A stretch of 39,473 nt of DNA from Chthoniobacterales bacterium. GTDB lineage: Bacteria > Verrucomicrobiota > Verrucomicrobiia > Chthoniobacterales > JACTMZ01. How positions within the stretch are numbered: position 1 is the stretch's first letter; every line of letters begins with the position of its first letter. The notes below the pieces were generated by a model. It was not told the origin of the DNA and made no database searches. It saw nothing but the letters and a program-made list of their open reading frames with translations. A program made the translations under genes and the position numbers. Positions 8,526-16,683 of this stretch are shown here, one piece after another. Location of the stretch: positions 1 through 39,473 of the forward strand of contig JAJTYZ010000132.1 in NCBI GenBank assembly GCA_021463515.1. The letters run 5' to 3'.

Positions 8526-9293
8526 TTAGGAATGGTTGGTTTCGGAGAGGCGTTCGAGCACTCCGTTGGGTAAATCAAAATTGGAATAAACGTTGAGCAC
8601 GTCTTCATTGTCCTCGAGGGCATCGTGCAGACGCAGGATTTTGGAAGCCGTACCTTCCTGCTGAATAGTCACAAGCGTCTGCGGGACAAAAATAAGTTTT
8701 TGCGAGGTGATCGGGAGAGACGCCGCACGCAGGGCTTCTGCTACCGTGGCTAAATGGTCGGGTGCAGTGGTGATGATATGGGGATGTTCGGCTTCACTGG
8801 CTAAGTCATCCGCTCCTGCTTCCAGTACGATTTCGAGGAGATGGTCGGCATTGGCAGCTTCTTCCGGCACCGTGATCTCTCCTTTACGTTGAAAAAGGTA
8901 AGCCACACTTCCGGCTCCCCCCAAGTGTCCATCGTGTTTGGAAAAGATCAGTCGAACATCTGCTGCTGTACGATTGCGGTTATCTGTCGCCGCTTCGATA
9001 AGCAACGCCACCCCATCGGACGCATAGCCTTCATACATCACTTCCTCCAGCGTCGTTTCGCCGCTCTCACCGCTTCCACGTTTGATGGCGCGATCAATGT
9101 TATCGTTAGGCATGTTTTGCGTGCGGGCTGACAAGATAGCCGAGCGCAGCCGGACATTGGCTCCCGGATCGGAGCCACCCAACTTCGTTGCGACAGTAAT
9201 CTCTTTTGCGAGGCGGGAAAAAACTTTCCCCCGCTTAGCATCGAGCGCGCCTTTAAGGCGTTTAATTTTGGACCACTTGTTATGACCGGCCAT
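8526..9293 (-). CDS. yebC: YebC/PmpR family transcriptional/translational regulator, 255 aa
   Basis: The protein begins MAGHNKWSKIKRLKGALDAK and continues with KVFSRLAKEITVA and RTQNMPNDNIDRAIKRGSG, the hallmarks of the YebC family, then EVMYEGYASDGVALLIEAATDNRNRTAADVR and GSVAYLFQRKG. Length is normal. Family members have been described as DNA-binding regulators and, more recently, as factors helping ribosomes through proline stretches; which applies here cannot be told from sequence. The proline-rich TonB linker in the same window is a possible client, but this is conjecture. It is first in the leftward yebC-rho-ogt run. Confidence 0.97.
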   Translation of the reverse strand: MAGHNKWSKIKRLKGALDAKRGKVFSRLAKEITVATKLGGSDPGANVRLRSAILSARTQNMPNDNIDRAIKRGSGESGETTLEEVMYEGYASDGVALLIEAATDNRNRTAADVRLIFSKHDGHLGGAGSVAYLFQRKGEITVPEEAANADHLLEIVLEAGADDLASEAEHPHIITTAPDHLATVAEALRAASLPITSQKLIFVPQTLVTIQQEGTASKILRLHDALEDNEDVLNVYSNFDLPNGVLERLSETNHS

Positions 9294-9448
9294 GGAATAC
9301 CTCGGATGTGTCTCCGAACCCCGGATTGTGGAAATACGTTGTACGTTATGTGTTCGTTTGGAGGATTGCGCGTCGGGCTTGGACAGACCTCTGCCGGCCT
9401 CACGTCAAAAGGGAGCGCGATATCGGCGCGAACAATCGGAACCCCCGT

Positions 9449-9477
9449 AGAAAACACCCACAAAGCCTATTTGTCAA
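9449..9477 (-). promoter_or_regulatory. Possible sigma-70-type promoter for yebC-rho-ogt
   Basis: Reading leftward, a perfect TTGACA (9477-9472) is followed after 17 bases by TTTTCT (9454-9449). The -35 box is ideal but the -10 box is poor. If used, it would give a leader of about 145 bases before yebC, enough for further control. Confidence 0.35.
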
Positions 9478-9633
9478 CCTGCGTTTATGAAAAAACTTCT
9501 CCAACCGTATTTTCACTGGAAGTATTTTTTGAAAGTTTCGTCATAGAACCATGAACTTGTCTGATTCGTACTCCCCTCACGCGATCTTGTACACTTAATC
9601 TTACTTTTCGAAGAAAACGGGAGGAGCAAGTTT

Positions 9634-9659
9634 AAAGGTAAGTGTGTGAGCGCACCTTT
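9634..9659 (-). terminator. Inverted repeat downstream of the DUF4411 remnant, possible weak terminator
   Basis: Arms AAAGGT (9634-9639) and ACCTTT (9654-9659) pair perfectly across a 14-base loop, with further G-C and G-T pairs possible inside. It lies about 20 bases past the end of the cassette. Only three Ts follow in the leftward direction, so it is a weak intrinsic terminator at best. Confidence 0.35.
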
Positions 9660-9680
9660 CGTGCAGATTCATAACACATT

Positions 9681-10193
9681 CTAAAAGTTAGGTGACCACG
9701 TCAACTGCACGCACAACCGTCGAAGCATTTCATAGGGTGTGATCGCCTGAACGCCAAAGGCATTGCAAATATTTACCAAAGGCACCTTCCTTTTTGCGTC
9801 TGGAGCTGATTCTTCGAGCGTCACCACAATCCTATTGGAATGTTTCACATAGGCCACAAGCCAGCCTTCAGCGACTTTCATAAACTCATCAAGAGCAGCT
9901 GGAGTAAATTGCGGTTAAGACATCACCCAAGTTCCCATAGTTCCAAACACGTTCGCAGTGGGTGATGAGTCGTGAAAAACACCAGAACCCAAGGTGTCTC
10001 TAACCCATTCCCATAGATCATCTCCACCGCTTTCGAGTTCGTCGCGAATTTTGTCCACGCTGCAAACCCGATTCTCGTAATAATAATGGCTTAGGGCGAC
10101 CCAATACCCTGGGCACACGTCGAAAGGATAAAACTTTCTTTTCGCTTGGATAAATACGTTGGTGTCGAGAACATATTTTTCGGGTTCGCTCAT
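9681..10193 (-). pseudogene. DUF4411 family PIN-like protein, split by an in-frame TAA
   Basis: DUF4411 proteins are PIN-fold putative nucleases that commonly pair with an XRE/ImmA-type partner and are treated as probable toxins. The start at 10193 (MSEPEKYVLDTNVFIQAK) contains the PIN aspartate of LDTN. The frame reads to WVMS and hits TAA at 9915-9917, then continues without any shift through PQFTPAALDEFMKVAEGW and KVPLVNICNAFGVQAITPYEM to a normal end at 9681. Bridging the stop gives about 170 residues, the usual family length. The late acidic motif normally written ADGW reads AEGW here, so a catalytic Asp may have become Glu. The ATG overlaps the stop of the ImmA gene (ATGA), so the two were a coupled pair. 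TAA ends many other genes in the window, so recoding is unlikely. Confidence 0.78.
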
Positions 10194-11336
10194 GGCATTT
10201 TCACCCCCAACCCTTCCGCATACATATCGAAGGTTTTGCCAGCTAATCCAGTTAAACAATAAGCATCTCGATATAGAAGCCGACCGGCCTTCGCTGCTCT
10301 CGTTACAGCCAAGCCAAAACGCCACCCAATCCGCTTTTCTTGAGTCCTATAAAAATCACCGCCCGCCGGCTTTGATCGCCTTAGCTCATGGGCTTGGTAT
10401 TCCTTGATAAAAGCGAAGAAGGCTTCTTGGCTGGTAAACTTGGCATCAAAAGCTCTACGAGCGGCGACAACGGGACTGACCTTAAAGATTTTCGCTAAAG
10501 CTTTAAAAGGTTCCGAGAGGAGAGAAGCAGCAGGCCAATGATTTTGAAGTTCATTAGTTGGGATCAACACCTCCGCAGCTACCTTATTACAAAACAATTC
10601 TACTCGATCGGGTCCCGGTTCGAAATCGGGCAAATCAAAGATGCCATCTTTTCCTATACAAATGTGGACGAGCTCGTGAGCGAGAGTGAACATTTGGGCC
10701 GACTTCGCGTCGGTGCCGTTGATAAAAATCAGGGGAGCGCATTTGTCGCTTAGAACAAATCCGCGAAACTCATGCACATTGAGTGGCTGATGTGTATTAT
10801 TTCCGACAACCCCATTGATTACCACCACGATACCGGCGGATTCCGCAGAACGCCGGAGCCCTACTAAGGCGCTTTCCCAAGTTACATGCTCGTCGGCCCA
10901 GCCGTCGCGTATGCCGAAAGTCTCCCGAATATAGTGCGCGGCAATCGTTGGGTCGGTGTCAAGGGTAATGGCTCCCACGAATGGCAGGGGATTCTCTAAT
11001 TCTTCTTCAAGATATTCGCGCAACCAATCTTGCCGACGTTGCATACTGTAAATCGTCTCCAACAAGGCCGCACTCGGACGGGGAATGGCACGGCCTCTCA
11101 GGGTTCTGAAATCAGGGACGGGCAGGGATTCTTCCGGCGGTTTGGGAAGAAAAAAAATAACCCATAGGAGTCAGGGTGGCCTTGGCGAAATTTTCCAATT
11201 GCAACATGGTCGGTTGAGTCTCTCCTGTGAGCCATTGCGGGAGTTTTGGGAAGCGCTTTTCCAGTGCAGTAAGATGCGCCCCGGAGCGTTGGCACGCCCA
11301 GTCAATTAAGTCAGGCTGGATATTGGCGCGAGGCAT
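10190..11336 (-). pseudogene. XRE/ImmA-IrrE (COG2856) family regulator-metalloprotease, frameshifted
   Basis: These proteins join an N-terminal helix-turn-helix domain to an ImmA/IrrE-type zinc protease that usually destroys or controls a repressor or partner. From ATG 11336 the first part reads MPRANIQPDLIDWACQRSGA and KRFPKLPQWLTGETQPTMLQ, a degenerate HTH. After MGYFF the frame is lost in a run of eight T (eight A at 11150-11157 on the plus strand). Removing one base gives GYFFLPKPPEESLPVPDFRT and joins the rest, through LETIYSMQRRQDWL, to the protease motif FTLAHELVHICIG (HExxH) and the end at 10190. The repaired protein would be 381 residues, as expected for the family. Its stop overlaps the DUF4411 start. 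The downstream part could be expressed alone from ATG 11065 as a protease domain without the HTH. Confidence 0.8.
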
Positions 11337-11350
11337 AAATGTGGCAGGAA

Positions 11351-11367
11351 AAATAGAAATTCTATTT
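11351..11367. promoter_or_regulatory. Operator-like palindrome before the XRE/ImmA gene
   Basis: The 17-base sequence AAATAGAAATTCTATTT is a perfect palindrome about a single central base. It lies 14 bases upstream of the XRE/ImmA start and contains TAGAAT (11364-11359, leftward), a good -10 hexamer. A palindrome overlapping the promoter of an HTH-encoding gene is the usual arrangement for autoregulation. No good -35 box is seen. Confidence 0.55.
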
Positions 11368-11505
11368 AGGTCACCATACCTTTCCGAGCAATTTTGTCTC
11401 TTACCGATCTATCGTACTGTTCTCCAAATGCCTTGCGAAATAGAAACTTTTTGTATCATTAATCAGGCAGCATTTAAGTGGTTATGAAACTTCTGTCAAA
11501 TCTCA

Positions 11506-12048
11506 CTACGCCATAATACTGCGGGCAATTTCTTCCTCCACGGCTTCGCCAAAAAGTGAGTTTACGAGGGCGAGGCCAAACTCCAAAGCCACGCCGGCAC
11601 CTCGTGCGGTGATGAGTTGCCCATCTTCCACGACACGCTCTCCCAGTTGCGCCTCGGGAAGCTCGCTGAGAGTTGAAAAATGTGCGGTGAATCGCCGGTT
11701 CTTTAGCACGCCGGCATCCGCCAGCACGAGAGGCGCCGCACATATTGCTGCAATCCCTTTACCTGCATTTGCGAATTTCTTTACCTCGAGAGCTGCCTGC
11801 CCATCTGCTCGCAAACGTGTGACGCCCGGGCCTCCGGGAAGGAGGAGAAGATCGAACGTCTCGGCTTTCACATTTTCCAATAACGCATCGCCGCGCAGGA
11901 TCACGCCATTGCGAGTGGTTACATCGAGGTGTTCGCCCACCGCGGCTAATATCACTTCCGCACCGGCGCGACGTAGAACATCCACCGGGGCGATTAACTC
12001 CAATTCTTCCACACCATCCGCAAGCAGGCAAAGCACGCGTTTTTTCAT
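11506..12048 (-). CDS. DJ-1/PfpI family protein, 180 aa
   Basis: The protein has the DJ-1 fold landmarks: MKKRVLCLLADGVEELELIA at the start with the conserved glutamate (Glu14 or 15), LLLLPGGPGV near 67-76, and the nucleophile elbow AAICAAPLVLADAGVL with Cys103. This combination is typical of the YajL/human DJ-1 branch, linked to oxidative and carbonyl stress protection; deglycase activity reported for some members is disputed. The start at 12048 overlaps the stop of the transporter gene upstream (ATGA), so translation is probably coupled. An open frame extends upstream inside the transporter gene but has no DJ-1 sequence. Confidence 0.9.
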   Translation of the reverse strand: MKKRVLCLLADGVEELELIAPVDVLRRAGAEVILAAVGEHLDVTTRNGVILRGDALLENVKAETFDLLLLPGGPGVTRLRADGQAALEVKKFANAGKGIAAICAAPLVLADAGVLKNRRFTAHFSTLSELPEAQLGERVVEDGQLITARGAGVALEFGLALVNSLFGEAVEEEIARSIMA

Positions 12049-13730
12049 GAGGCCAATAGTAAAACCATGATCTGTGCCGAGAGAATGCGTAAGAGCATGG
12101 TCAGGGGATAAACCGCAGCATAAGCGACGGCAGGTGCGTCGGATTTGCTGATGGCATTGGCAAACGCCAGCGCAGGAGGATCGGTCATGCTGCCCGCGAG
12201 CAGTCCGCAGATAGCAATGAAATTCACCTTCAATACCAACCGCGCCACGAGGGCAACCATAAGCAAGGGTACCGTCGTCACTACGCAGGCGATGCCAAGC
12301 CAGATAAGGCCGTCGTGACTGAGGAGGGTGGGTATAAAACTTCCGCCGGCTTTGAGTCCCACGTAGGCGAGAAAAAGGACGATGCCCATTTCTCGTAGAG
12401 CCGTGTTGGCATTGGCGGGCATATACCAAACGAGTGGGCCAATACGTCCAATCCGCGCCAACAAAATCGCTAACACCAGCGGCCCGCCCGCTAAGCCGAG
12501 GCGTACAGGAACCGGAAGACCAGGAAATTGAAAGGGCGCAAGCCCTGCCGCCACGCCGAGGAGAATGCCGAGAAATACGGGGATAAATTTCGTTTCGTTG
12601 AGAGCCTGGAGCGAGTTGCCCAGAAAATCTGCGGCTTTCGTAATGTTGTCCTCATCGCCGACGACATGCAAAAAATCGCCAAACTGCAACTGGAGATCAG
12701 GAATAGCTGTCATCTCGACATCCGCCCGCAAAACCCGTGTCACTCGCACCCCATAAATCGAATCTAATCCCATCTCAGCGATTGTTTTTCCAAGTGCTTC
12801 TTTATGCGTCACCACAACGCGGCGAAAGGCGACGCGCCCGGGTACACGCCGCAAATCTTCAGCGGTTTGGCGACCAATGATGACTTGAAATGCCTCCAAT
12901 TGACGCTGCGCTCCCACCACGAGAATTTTATCCCCTTTGTGCAACACGCTGTGCTCCGTCGCCACTTCCACTTCCTCCGCGCCACAACGTTTAAGGCGCG
13001 AAATAATGATGCCGGTTTCACTGCGTCCAGGCACCTGCGCAATTTCCAGTCCTTCGAGATTGGGATTTTCCACCACGAGATTCATGCGGACTAGGGGTTC
13101 AATCCCTTTTTGCTGTTCCGCACGAAACTCTGCCGCTTCTCGCACGGGGTCCACCTGGAAAACCCTTCGCAAAAAAAGCATAACTCCAATAATTCCGAAA
13201 ACGCCGATGGGATAGCTTACGGCATAAGCGAGAGCCGGTAAGGCGGCACGGTCTGCGGCGATGGTGTTGCCGGGTTGTGATGCCAACACGGAAACAGTTT
13301 GTTGCGCTGCGCCTAAGGACGGGGTGTTTGTTGTGGCACCGCTAAAAATTCCTGCAGCAGAAAACACATCAATTCCGGTCAGTGCCGCCAGACTTAGAAC
13401 GACAACGACGCCGAGCAACACCACGACAGCCGCGAGGAGATTCAGCATGAGCCCCTGACGTCGCATGGACGCAAAAAAACTTGGCCCCATTTGCAGGCCG
13501 ATGGTGAATACGAAAAGAATCAGCCCGAATTCACGAACAAACTCCATGATGTCATGGTTGATGGTGAGGCCAAAGTGCCCAAAGATAATTCCCGCAAAAA
13601 GAACCCCGGCGATTCCTATACCGACACCACGGATTTTGAGGCCCGCAATGGCAAGCCCCACGATGGCCACTGCGGAAAGTACAAGTACGGCCCATGCGAC
13701 GGGTTGGGTTTGGGCCAATTCGATAATCAT
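12045..13730 (-). CDS. YidE/YbjL/AspT family putative transporter with two TrkA-C domains, 561 aa
   Basis: Two homologous membrane halves flank a cytoplasmic middle. The first half contains FVREFGLILFVFTIGLQMGPSF and GIFSGATTNTPSLGAAQQ; the second ends with GLLAGSMTDPPALAFANAIS and PLTMLLRILSAQIMVLLL. The middle (about 215-380) holds two RCK_C/TrkA-C-like regions, recognisable by GDKILVVGAQRQLEAF and GDFLHVVGDEDNITKA. This layout is that of the aspartate:alanine exchanger family, whose members mostly have unknown substrates. The gene begins 39 bases after gatA and overlaps the DJ-1 gene, so it may share the gatCA transcript. Confidence 0.9.
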   Translation of the reverse strand: MIIELAQTQPVAWAVLVLSAVAIVGLAIAGLKIRGVGIGIAGVLFAGIIFGHFGLTINHDIMEFVREFGLILFVFTIGLQMGPSFFASMRRQGLMLNLLAAVVVLLGVVVVLSLAALTGIDVFSAAGIFSGATTNTPSLGAAQQTVSVLASQPGNTIAADRAALPALAYAVSYPIGVFGIIGVMLFLRRVFQVDPVREAAEFRAEQQKGIEPLVRMNLVVENPNLEGLEIAQVPGRSETGIIISRLKRCGAEEVEVATEHSVLHKGDKILVVGAQRQLEAFQVIIGRQTAEDLRRVPGRVAFRRVVVTHKEALGKTIAEMGLDSIYGVRVTRVLRADVEMTAIPDLQLQFGDFLHVVGDEDNITKAADFLGNSLQALNETKFIPVFLGILLGVAAGLAPFQFPGLPVPVRLGLAGGPLVLAILLARIGRIGPLVWYMPANANTALREMGIVLFLAYVGLKAGGSFIPTLLSHDGLIWLGIACVVTTVPLLMVALVARLVLKVNFIAICGLLAGSMTDPPALAFANAISKSDAPAVAYAAVYPLTMLLRILSAQIMVLLLAS

Positions 13731-13769
13731 GAAAACCGTAATACGCTACGATCATACATAGCGCGCATT

Positions 13770-15200
13770 TTAACGCGTCGAGGTCGCCATCTCATAAGCT
13801 CGCGCAATGCATAGAAGGCGGTCTTCTTGGAAAGCCGGTGCCAAGATTTGAACGCCCACGGGCAATTGACGCCCTGCTTCTTTAACACTTCCGCAAGGAA
13901 TGCTTATCGCACAGATGCCCGCAAGATTAGCGGCGGTGGTGAAAATATCGGTTAAATAGATTTGTAACGGGTCTTTCACATGTTCGCCGATTTTGAAAGC
14001 AGGCGAGGGAATGGTGGGCGAAATCAAGGCATCCACTTTTTGAAACGCCTCCTCAAAATCCCGTCGAATGAGCGTACGCACTTTTTGCGCTCGCAGATAG
14101 TAAGCATCATAGTAGCCACTGCTCAGCACATAGGTACCAAGAATAATGCGGCGCTTGACTTCATGCCCAAACCCTTCCCCGCGTGTGCGGCTGTAATGTT
14201 CCGCCAAATCCTTTCCACCTGCCGCCCGCCGCCCATAGCGCACCCCATCGAGCCGCGCCAAATTGGCCGAAGCTTCCGCCGTGGCAATGATGTAATAACT
14301 GGCCACGGCATATTGAGTGTGCGGGAGAGAAACTTCGACGATTTCGGCACCGAGGTTGCGGTAAGTTTCAATAGCTTCGCGCACACGTGTTGCGACGCGG
14401 ACATCTAAACCTTCGATAAAATATTCTTTCGGAACGCCCAATTTCATTCCTCGAACGCCGCTTCCCAATTGTGCGGAATAATTCGGCACCGGCACATCAA
14501 GCGACGTGGAATCTAGCGGATCGTGTCCGGCAATAACCTGCAAAATCAACGCCGCATCTTCCACGGAACGTGTCATGGGGCCGATTTGATCTAGCGAGGA
14601 AGCAAATGCCGCCAAGCCATAGCGCGAGACACGCCCATAGCTTGGTTTTAATCCCACACATCCACACATCGCCGCAGGTTGACGAATGGAGCCGCCGGTA
14701 TCGGAGCCAAGAGCGGCGAGTGCCTCGCCCCCTGCAATTACAGCGGCAGAGCCGCCACTTGATCCGCCCGGAATTCGCTCGGTATCGTGCGGGTTGCGTG
14801 TGATCTGAATGGCGGACGTTTCGGTCGTGGAACCCATCGCCAACTCGTCCATATTGGTGCGTCCAAAAGGAATGGCACCTGCCGCCCGCAATTTAGAAAT
14901 CACCGTGGCGTCATACGGCGCAATATAGCCCTCGAGAACTTTCGATGCTGCGGTACAAGGCTCGCCCTTGACGTTAATGGCGTCCTTAATGGCAATGGGA
15001 ATACCGCCGAGAGGAAGCTGAATATCCGCCTGCGCTGCCTGCGCCCGAGCATTTTCGTAATCGCGAAAAACGTAACCGCCGATTTTTTCATCCACGCGAT
15101 TAGCGGTGTCGTTGATGGCATCAATTAAAGCGACGGGAGAAAGTTCGCCTGCGCGAATTTTTTGTCGCGCTTCGGTAAGAGTGAGTGTGTTGAGTTCCAT
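13770..15200 (-). CDS. gatA: Asp-tRNA(Asn)/Glu-tRNA(Gln) amidotransferase subunit A, 476 aa
   Basis: GatA releases ammonia from glutamine for conversion of mischarged Glu-tRNA(Gln) or Asp-tRNA(Asn). The amidase Ser-cisSer-Lys triad is visible: Lys72 in IAIKDAINVKG, Ser147 in RIPGGSSGGSAAV, and Ser171 in GSDTGGSIRQPA. The spacings (75 and 24) match characterised GatA proteins. Length is normal. The ATG shares one base with the gatC stop (TAATG), a coupling arrangement. gatB is about 4 kb away in a different cluster, so the three subunits are made from at least two transcripts. Confidence 0.97.
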   Translation of the reverse strand: MELNTLTLTEARQKIRAGELSPVALIDAINDTANRVDEKIGGYVFRDYENARAQAAQADIQLPLGGIPIAIKDAINVKGEPCTAASKVLEGYIAPYDATVISKLRAAGAIPFGRTNMDELAMGSTTETSAIQITRNPHDTERIPGGSSGGSAAVIAGGEALAALGSDTGGSIRQPAAMCGCVGLKPSYGRVSRYGLAAFASSLDQIGPMTRSVEDAALILQVIAGHDPLDSTSLDVPVPNYSAQLGSGVRGMKLGVPKEYFIEGLDVRVATRVREAIETYRNLGAEIVEVSLPHTQYAVASYYIIATAEASANLARLDGVRYGRRAAGGKDLAEHYSRTRGEGFGHEVKRRIILGTYVLSSGYYDAYYLRAQKVRTLIRRDFEEAFQKVDALISPTIPSPAFKIGEHVKDPLQIYLTDIFTTAANLAGICAISIPCGSVKEAGRQLPVGVQILAPAFQEDRLLCIARAYEMATSTR

Positions 15201-15490
15201 TATCCTTCCACCATTCTTGGCACGAGAAACAGCCCGCTGCCCGAGTGGGGAGCGTTTGCCAATGCTTCTTCCTGCGTAAATCCATCCTTCGCCACATCGG
15301 GACGAAAGACATTAAAAACAGCTGCGGTGTGTGCCATTGGCTCGATGCCTTCGACATTCACCTCGTGGAGCTTCGCGATGTAGGACAGAACATGTTCCAT
15401 CTGCGGTTGAAACTCCGCGATTTCTTCTTCCGTAAGTCGAAACCGCGCCAGCTCGGCGACATAGCGGACATCAAGTTGTGGTGTGCTCAT
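15200..15490 (-). CDS. gatC: Asp-tRNA(Asn)/Glu-tRNA(Gln) amidotransferase subunit C, 96 aa
   Basis: GatC wraps the GatA-GatB interface. The start at 15490 gives MSTPQLDVRYVAELARFRLT, the standard GatC opening, followed by MEHVLSYIAKLHEVNVEGIEP and a tail LVPRMVEG. The frame remains open for 20 codons upstream, but that part shows no family similarity and runs almost to the end of the enoyl reductase gene. It overlaps gatA by one base. Confidence 0.96.
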   Translation of the reverse strand: MSTPQLDVRYVAELARFRLTEEEIAEFQPQMEHVLSYIAKLHEVNVEGIEPMAHTAAVFNVFRPDVAKDGFTQEEALANAPHSGSGLFLVPRMVEG

Positions 15491-15539
15491 ACAAAAGCCT
15501 GTTTGCTTATCGCCCGTGCGTGGCGTTGTCGAAAAGATT

Positions 15540-16535
15540 TCATTCTCCAAGTTTCAAAAATACCTTACCTCTCGTATCTCCGGAAGTGGCAACTTTCAAA
15601 GCTTCGCCGACGGCGGCCAATGGAAATTCTTTGGCAATGCGAGGTGCAAATCGGCCTTTAGCTGCCAGTCGAAAAATTTCAGAAAATAAATTTTTCCGTT
15701 CCAACGCCGAGGCATTTCGCAACCAGCGGGTGAGCCAAAATCCTCGGAATTGCAAATTGCGAAAAATTAAAAAGCTATTCGGAATTTTCAGTGCTTCACG
15801 GCTCATGGCACCATAGGTCACCAGCGTTCCGCCTGCGCCCAACAATCCGGCGAGTCGCGTGGCTGCAGAGCCTCCCACGGCATTGAGCCCTAGTCGTGGA
15901 GTAGCGCCTGCAAGGATTTCTTTGGCCTCGGAGGCCATGTCGGAACTATCCACCACCACCGCCGTTGCACCCAATTCCAACAACTCCTGAATCGCTTCGG
16001 GACGTCGCACAAAATTGAGCGTCTTCCATCCGCGTTCCTTAGCAATTTCTATCACCGCACGCCCCACGCCTGATGTGGCGGCATTTTGCAAAATCCATTC
16101 ACCTTGCGGCAGGACGTCAAAATGATGCAGAAGGCACCATGCTGTCGGGGGATTAACCCGCAATGACGAAGCATAGAGGGGTTCTAAACCTTCGGGAAGG
16201 ACGGTGAGGTTTTCGATACTCCAATTTCCTACCTGCTGCCATGTCTCCCGATCTACCAACACGAGGCGTCCGAGCCATGACTCCGGAACGTCTGCACCCA
16301 CCGCGACCACGCGACCGGCACCTTCATTTCCCGGCACATCCGGCATTGCCCGCACCTCCCCGTATTTTCCTTCAATCATATTGAGATCAGCGGGATTGAT
16401 CGGCGCCCAGAGCATTGCAACGTTCACCTGACCGCGTTCAGGCGGGAGCGGTGGCAGGGAGTCTATTTGAATCACCTCCGCCGGCTGACCCGTCGCATGA
16501 TACCGTGCAGCTTGATAATTTTTTTCCACTTTCAA
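15540..16535 (-). CDS. Zinc-independent quinone oxidoreductase / 2-enoyl thioester reductase (MECR/ETR1-like), 331 aa
   Basis: This is a medium-chain reductase/dehydrogenase. The N-terminal catalytic domain includes MLWAPINPADLNMIEGKYGE, typical of the MECR/ETR1 branch that reduces trans-2-enoyl-ACP or -CoA with NADPH, and VPGNEGAGRVVAVG. The Rossmann fold carries NAATSGVGRAVIEIAKERGW. No cysteine set for structural zinc is evident. No ATG precedes the family homology: the frame starts at TTG 16535 (then GTG 16529), with only a weak AGG upstream. It ends 49 bases before gatC. Fatty acid synthesis or a detoxifying quinone reductase are the likely roles; the enoyl reductase is favoured by the NPADLN motif. 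Confidence 0.85.
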   Translation of the reverse strand: MKVEKNYQAARYHATGQPAEVIQIDSLPPLPPERGQVNVAMLWAPINPADLNMIEGKYGEVRAMPDVPGNEGAGRVVAVGADVPESWLGRLVLVDRETWQQVGNWSIENLTVLPEGLEPLYASSLRVNPPTAWCLLHHFDVLPQGEWILQNAATSGVGRAVIEIAKERGWKTLNFVRRPEAIQELLELGATAVVVDSSDMASEAKEILAGATPRLGLNAVGGSAATRLAGLLGAGGTLVTYGAMSREALKIPNSFLIFRNLQFRGFWLTRWLRNASALERKNLFSEIFRLAAKGRFAPRIAKEFPLAAVGEALKVATSGDTRGKVFLKLGE

Positions 16536-16571
16536 AGCCTAAATCTAAACGGTTCAAAACCCCACTCCTTA

Positions 16572-16604
16572 AAAATGTAGCAGCGATACTCTGCTGCGGC
16601 TTTC
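16572..16604 (+). repeat. Dispersed 33-bp hairpin repeat, copy A
   Basis: The sequence begins AAAATGTAGCAGCGATACTC and can fold through AGCAG and CTGCT. It matches the reverse complement of 30594-30626 at 27 of 33 positions. It lies between the divergent enoyl reductase and PepSY-like genes, in the leader of the reductase. It resembles a REP-type intergenic element. Confidence 0.7.
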
Positions 16605-16683
16605 ACCAAACAAACATCCATGTTGTTCGTAATATGCCATTCATGTTTGACCGCATCTTCCTTGAAGTTCATGTTGAGGCGTT

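Larger units (their letters stand above)
9294..9680. other. 387-bp intergenic region between yebC and the DUF4411 remnant
   Basis: No convincing gene is visible on either strand; the open frames here are short and lack family features. The left part should hold the yebC promoter, and the right part holds an inverted repeat that may end transcription from the ImmA/DUF4411 cassette; both are listed separately. Confidence 0.6.

Noticed and set aside
9681-10193. Stop-codon recoding (TAA as sense) in the DUF4411 gene
   Set aside because: TAA is the normal stop of several intact genes here, such as cydA and gatC, and no recoding signal is visible.
12049-12429. N-terminal extension of the DJ-1 gene
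   Set aside because: It overlaps the 3' part of the transporter gene in another frame; the DJ-1 fold begins at 12048.
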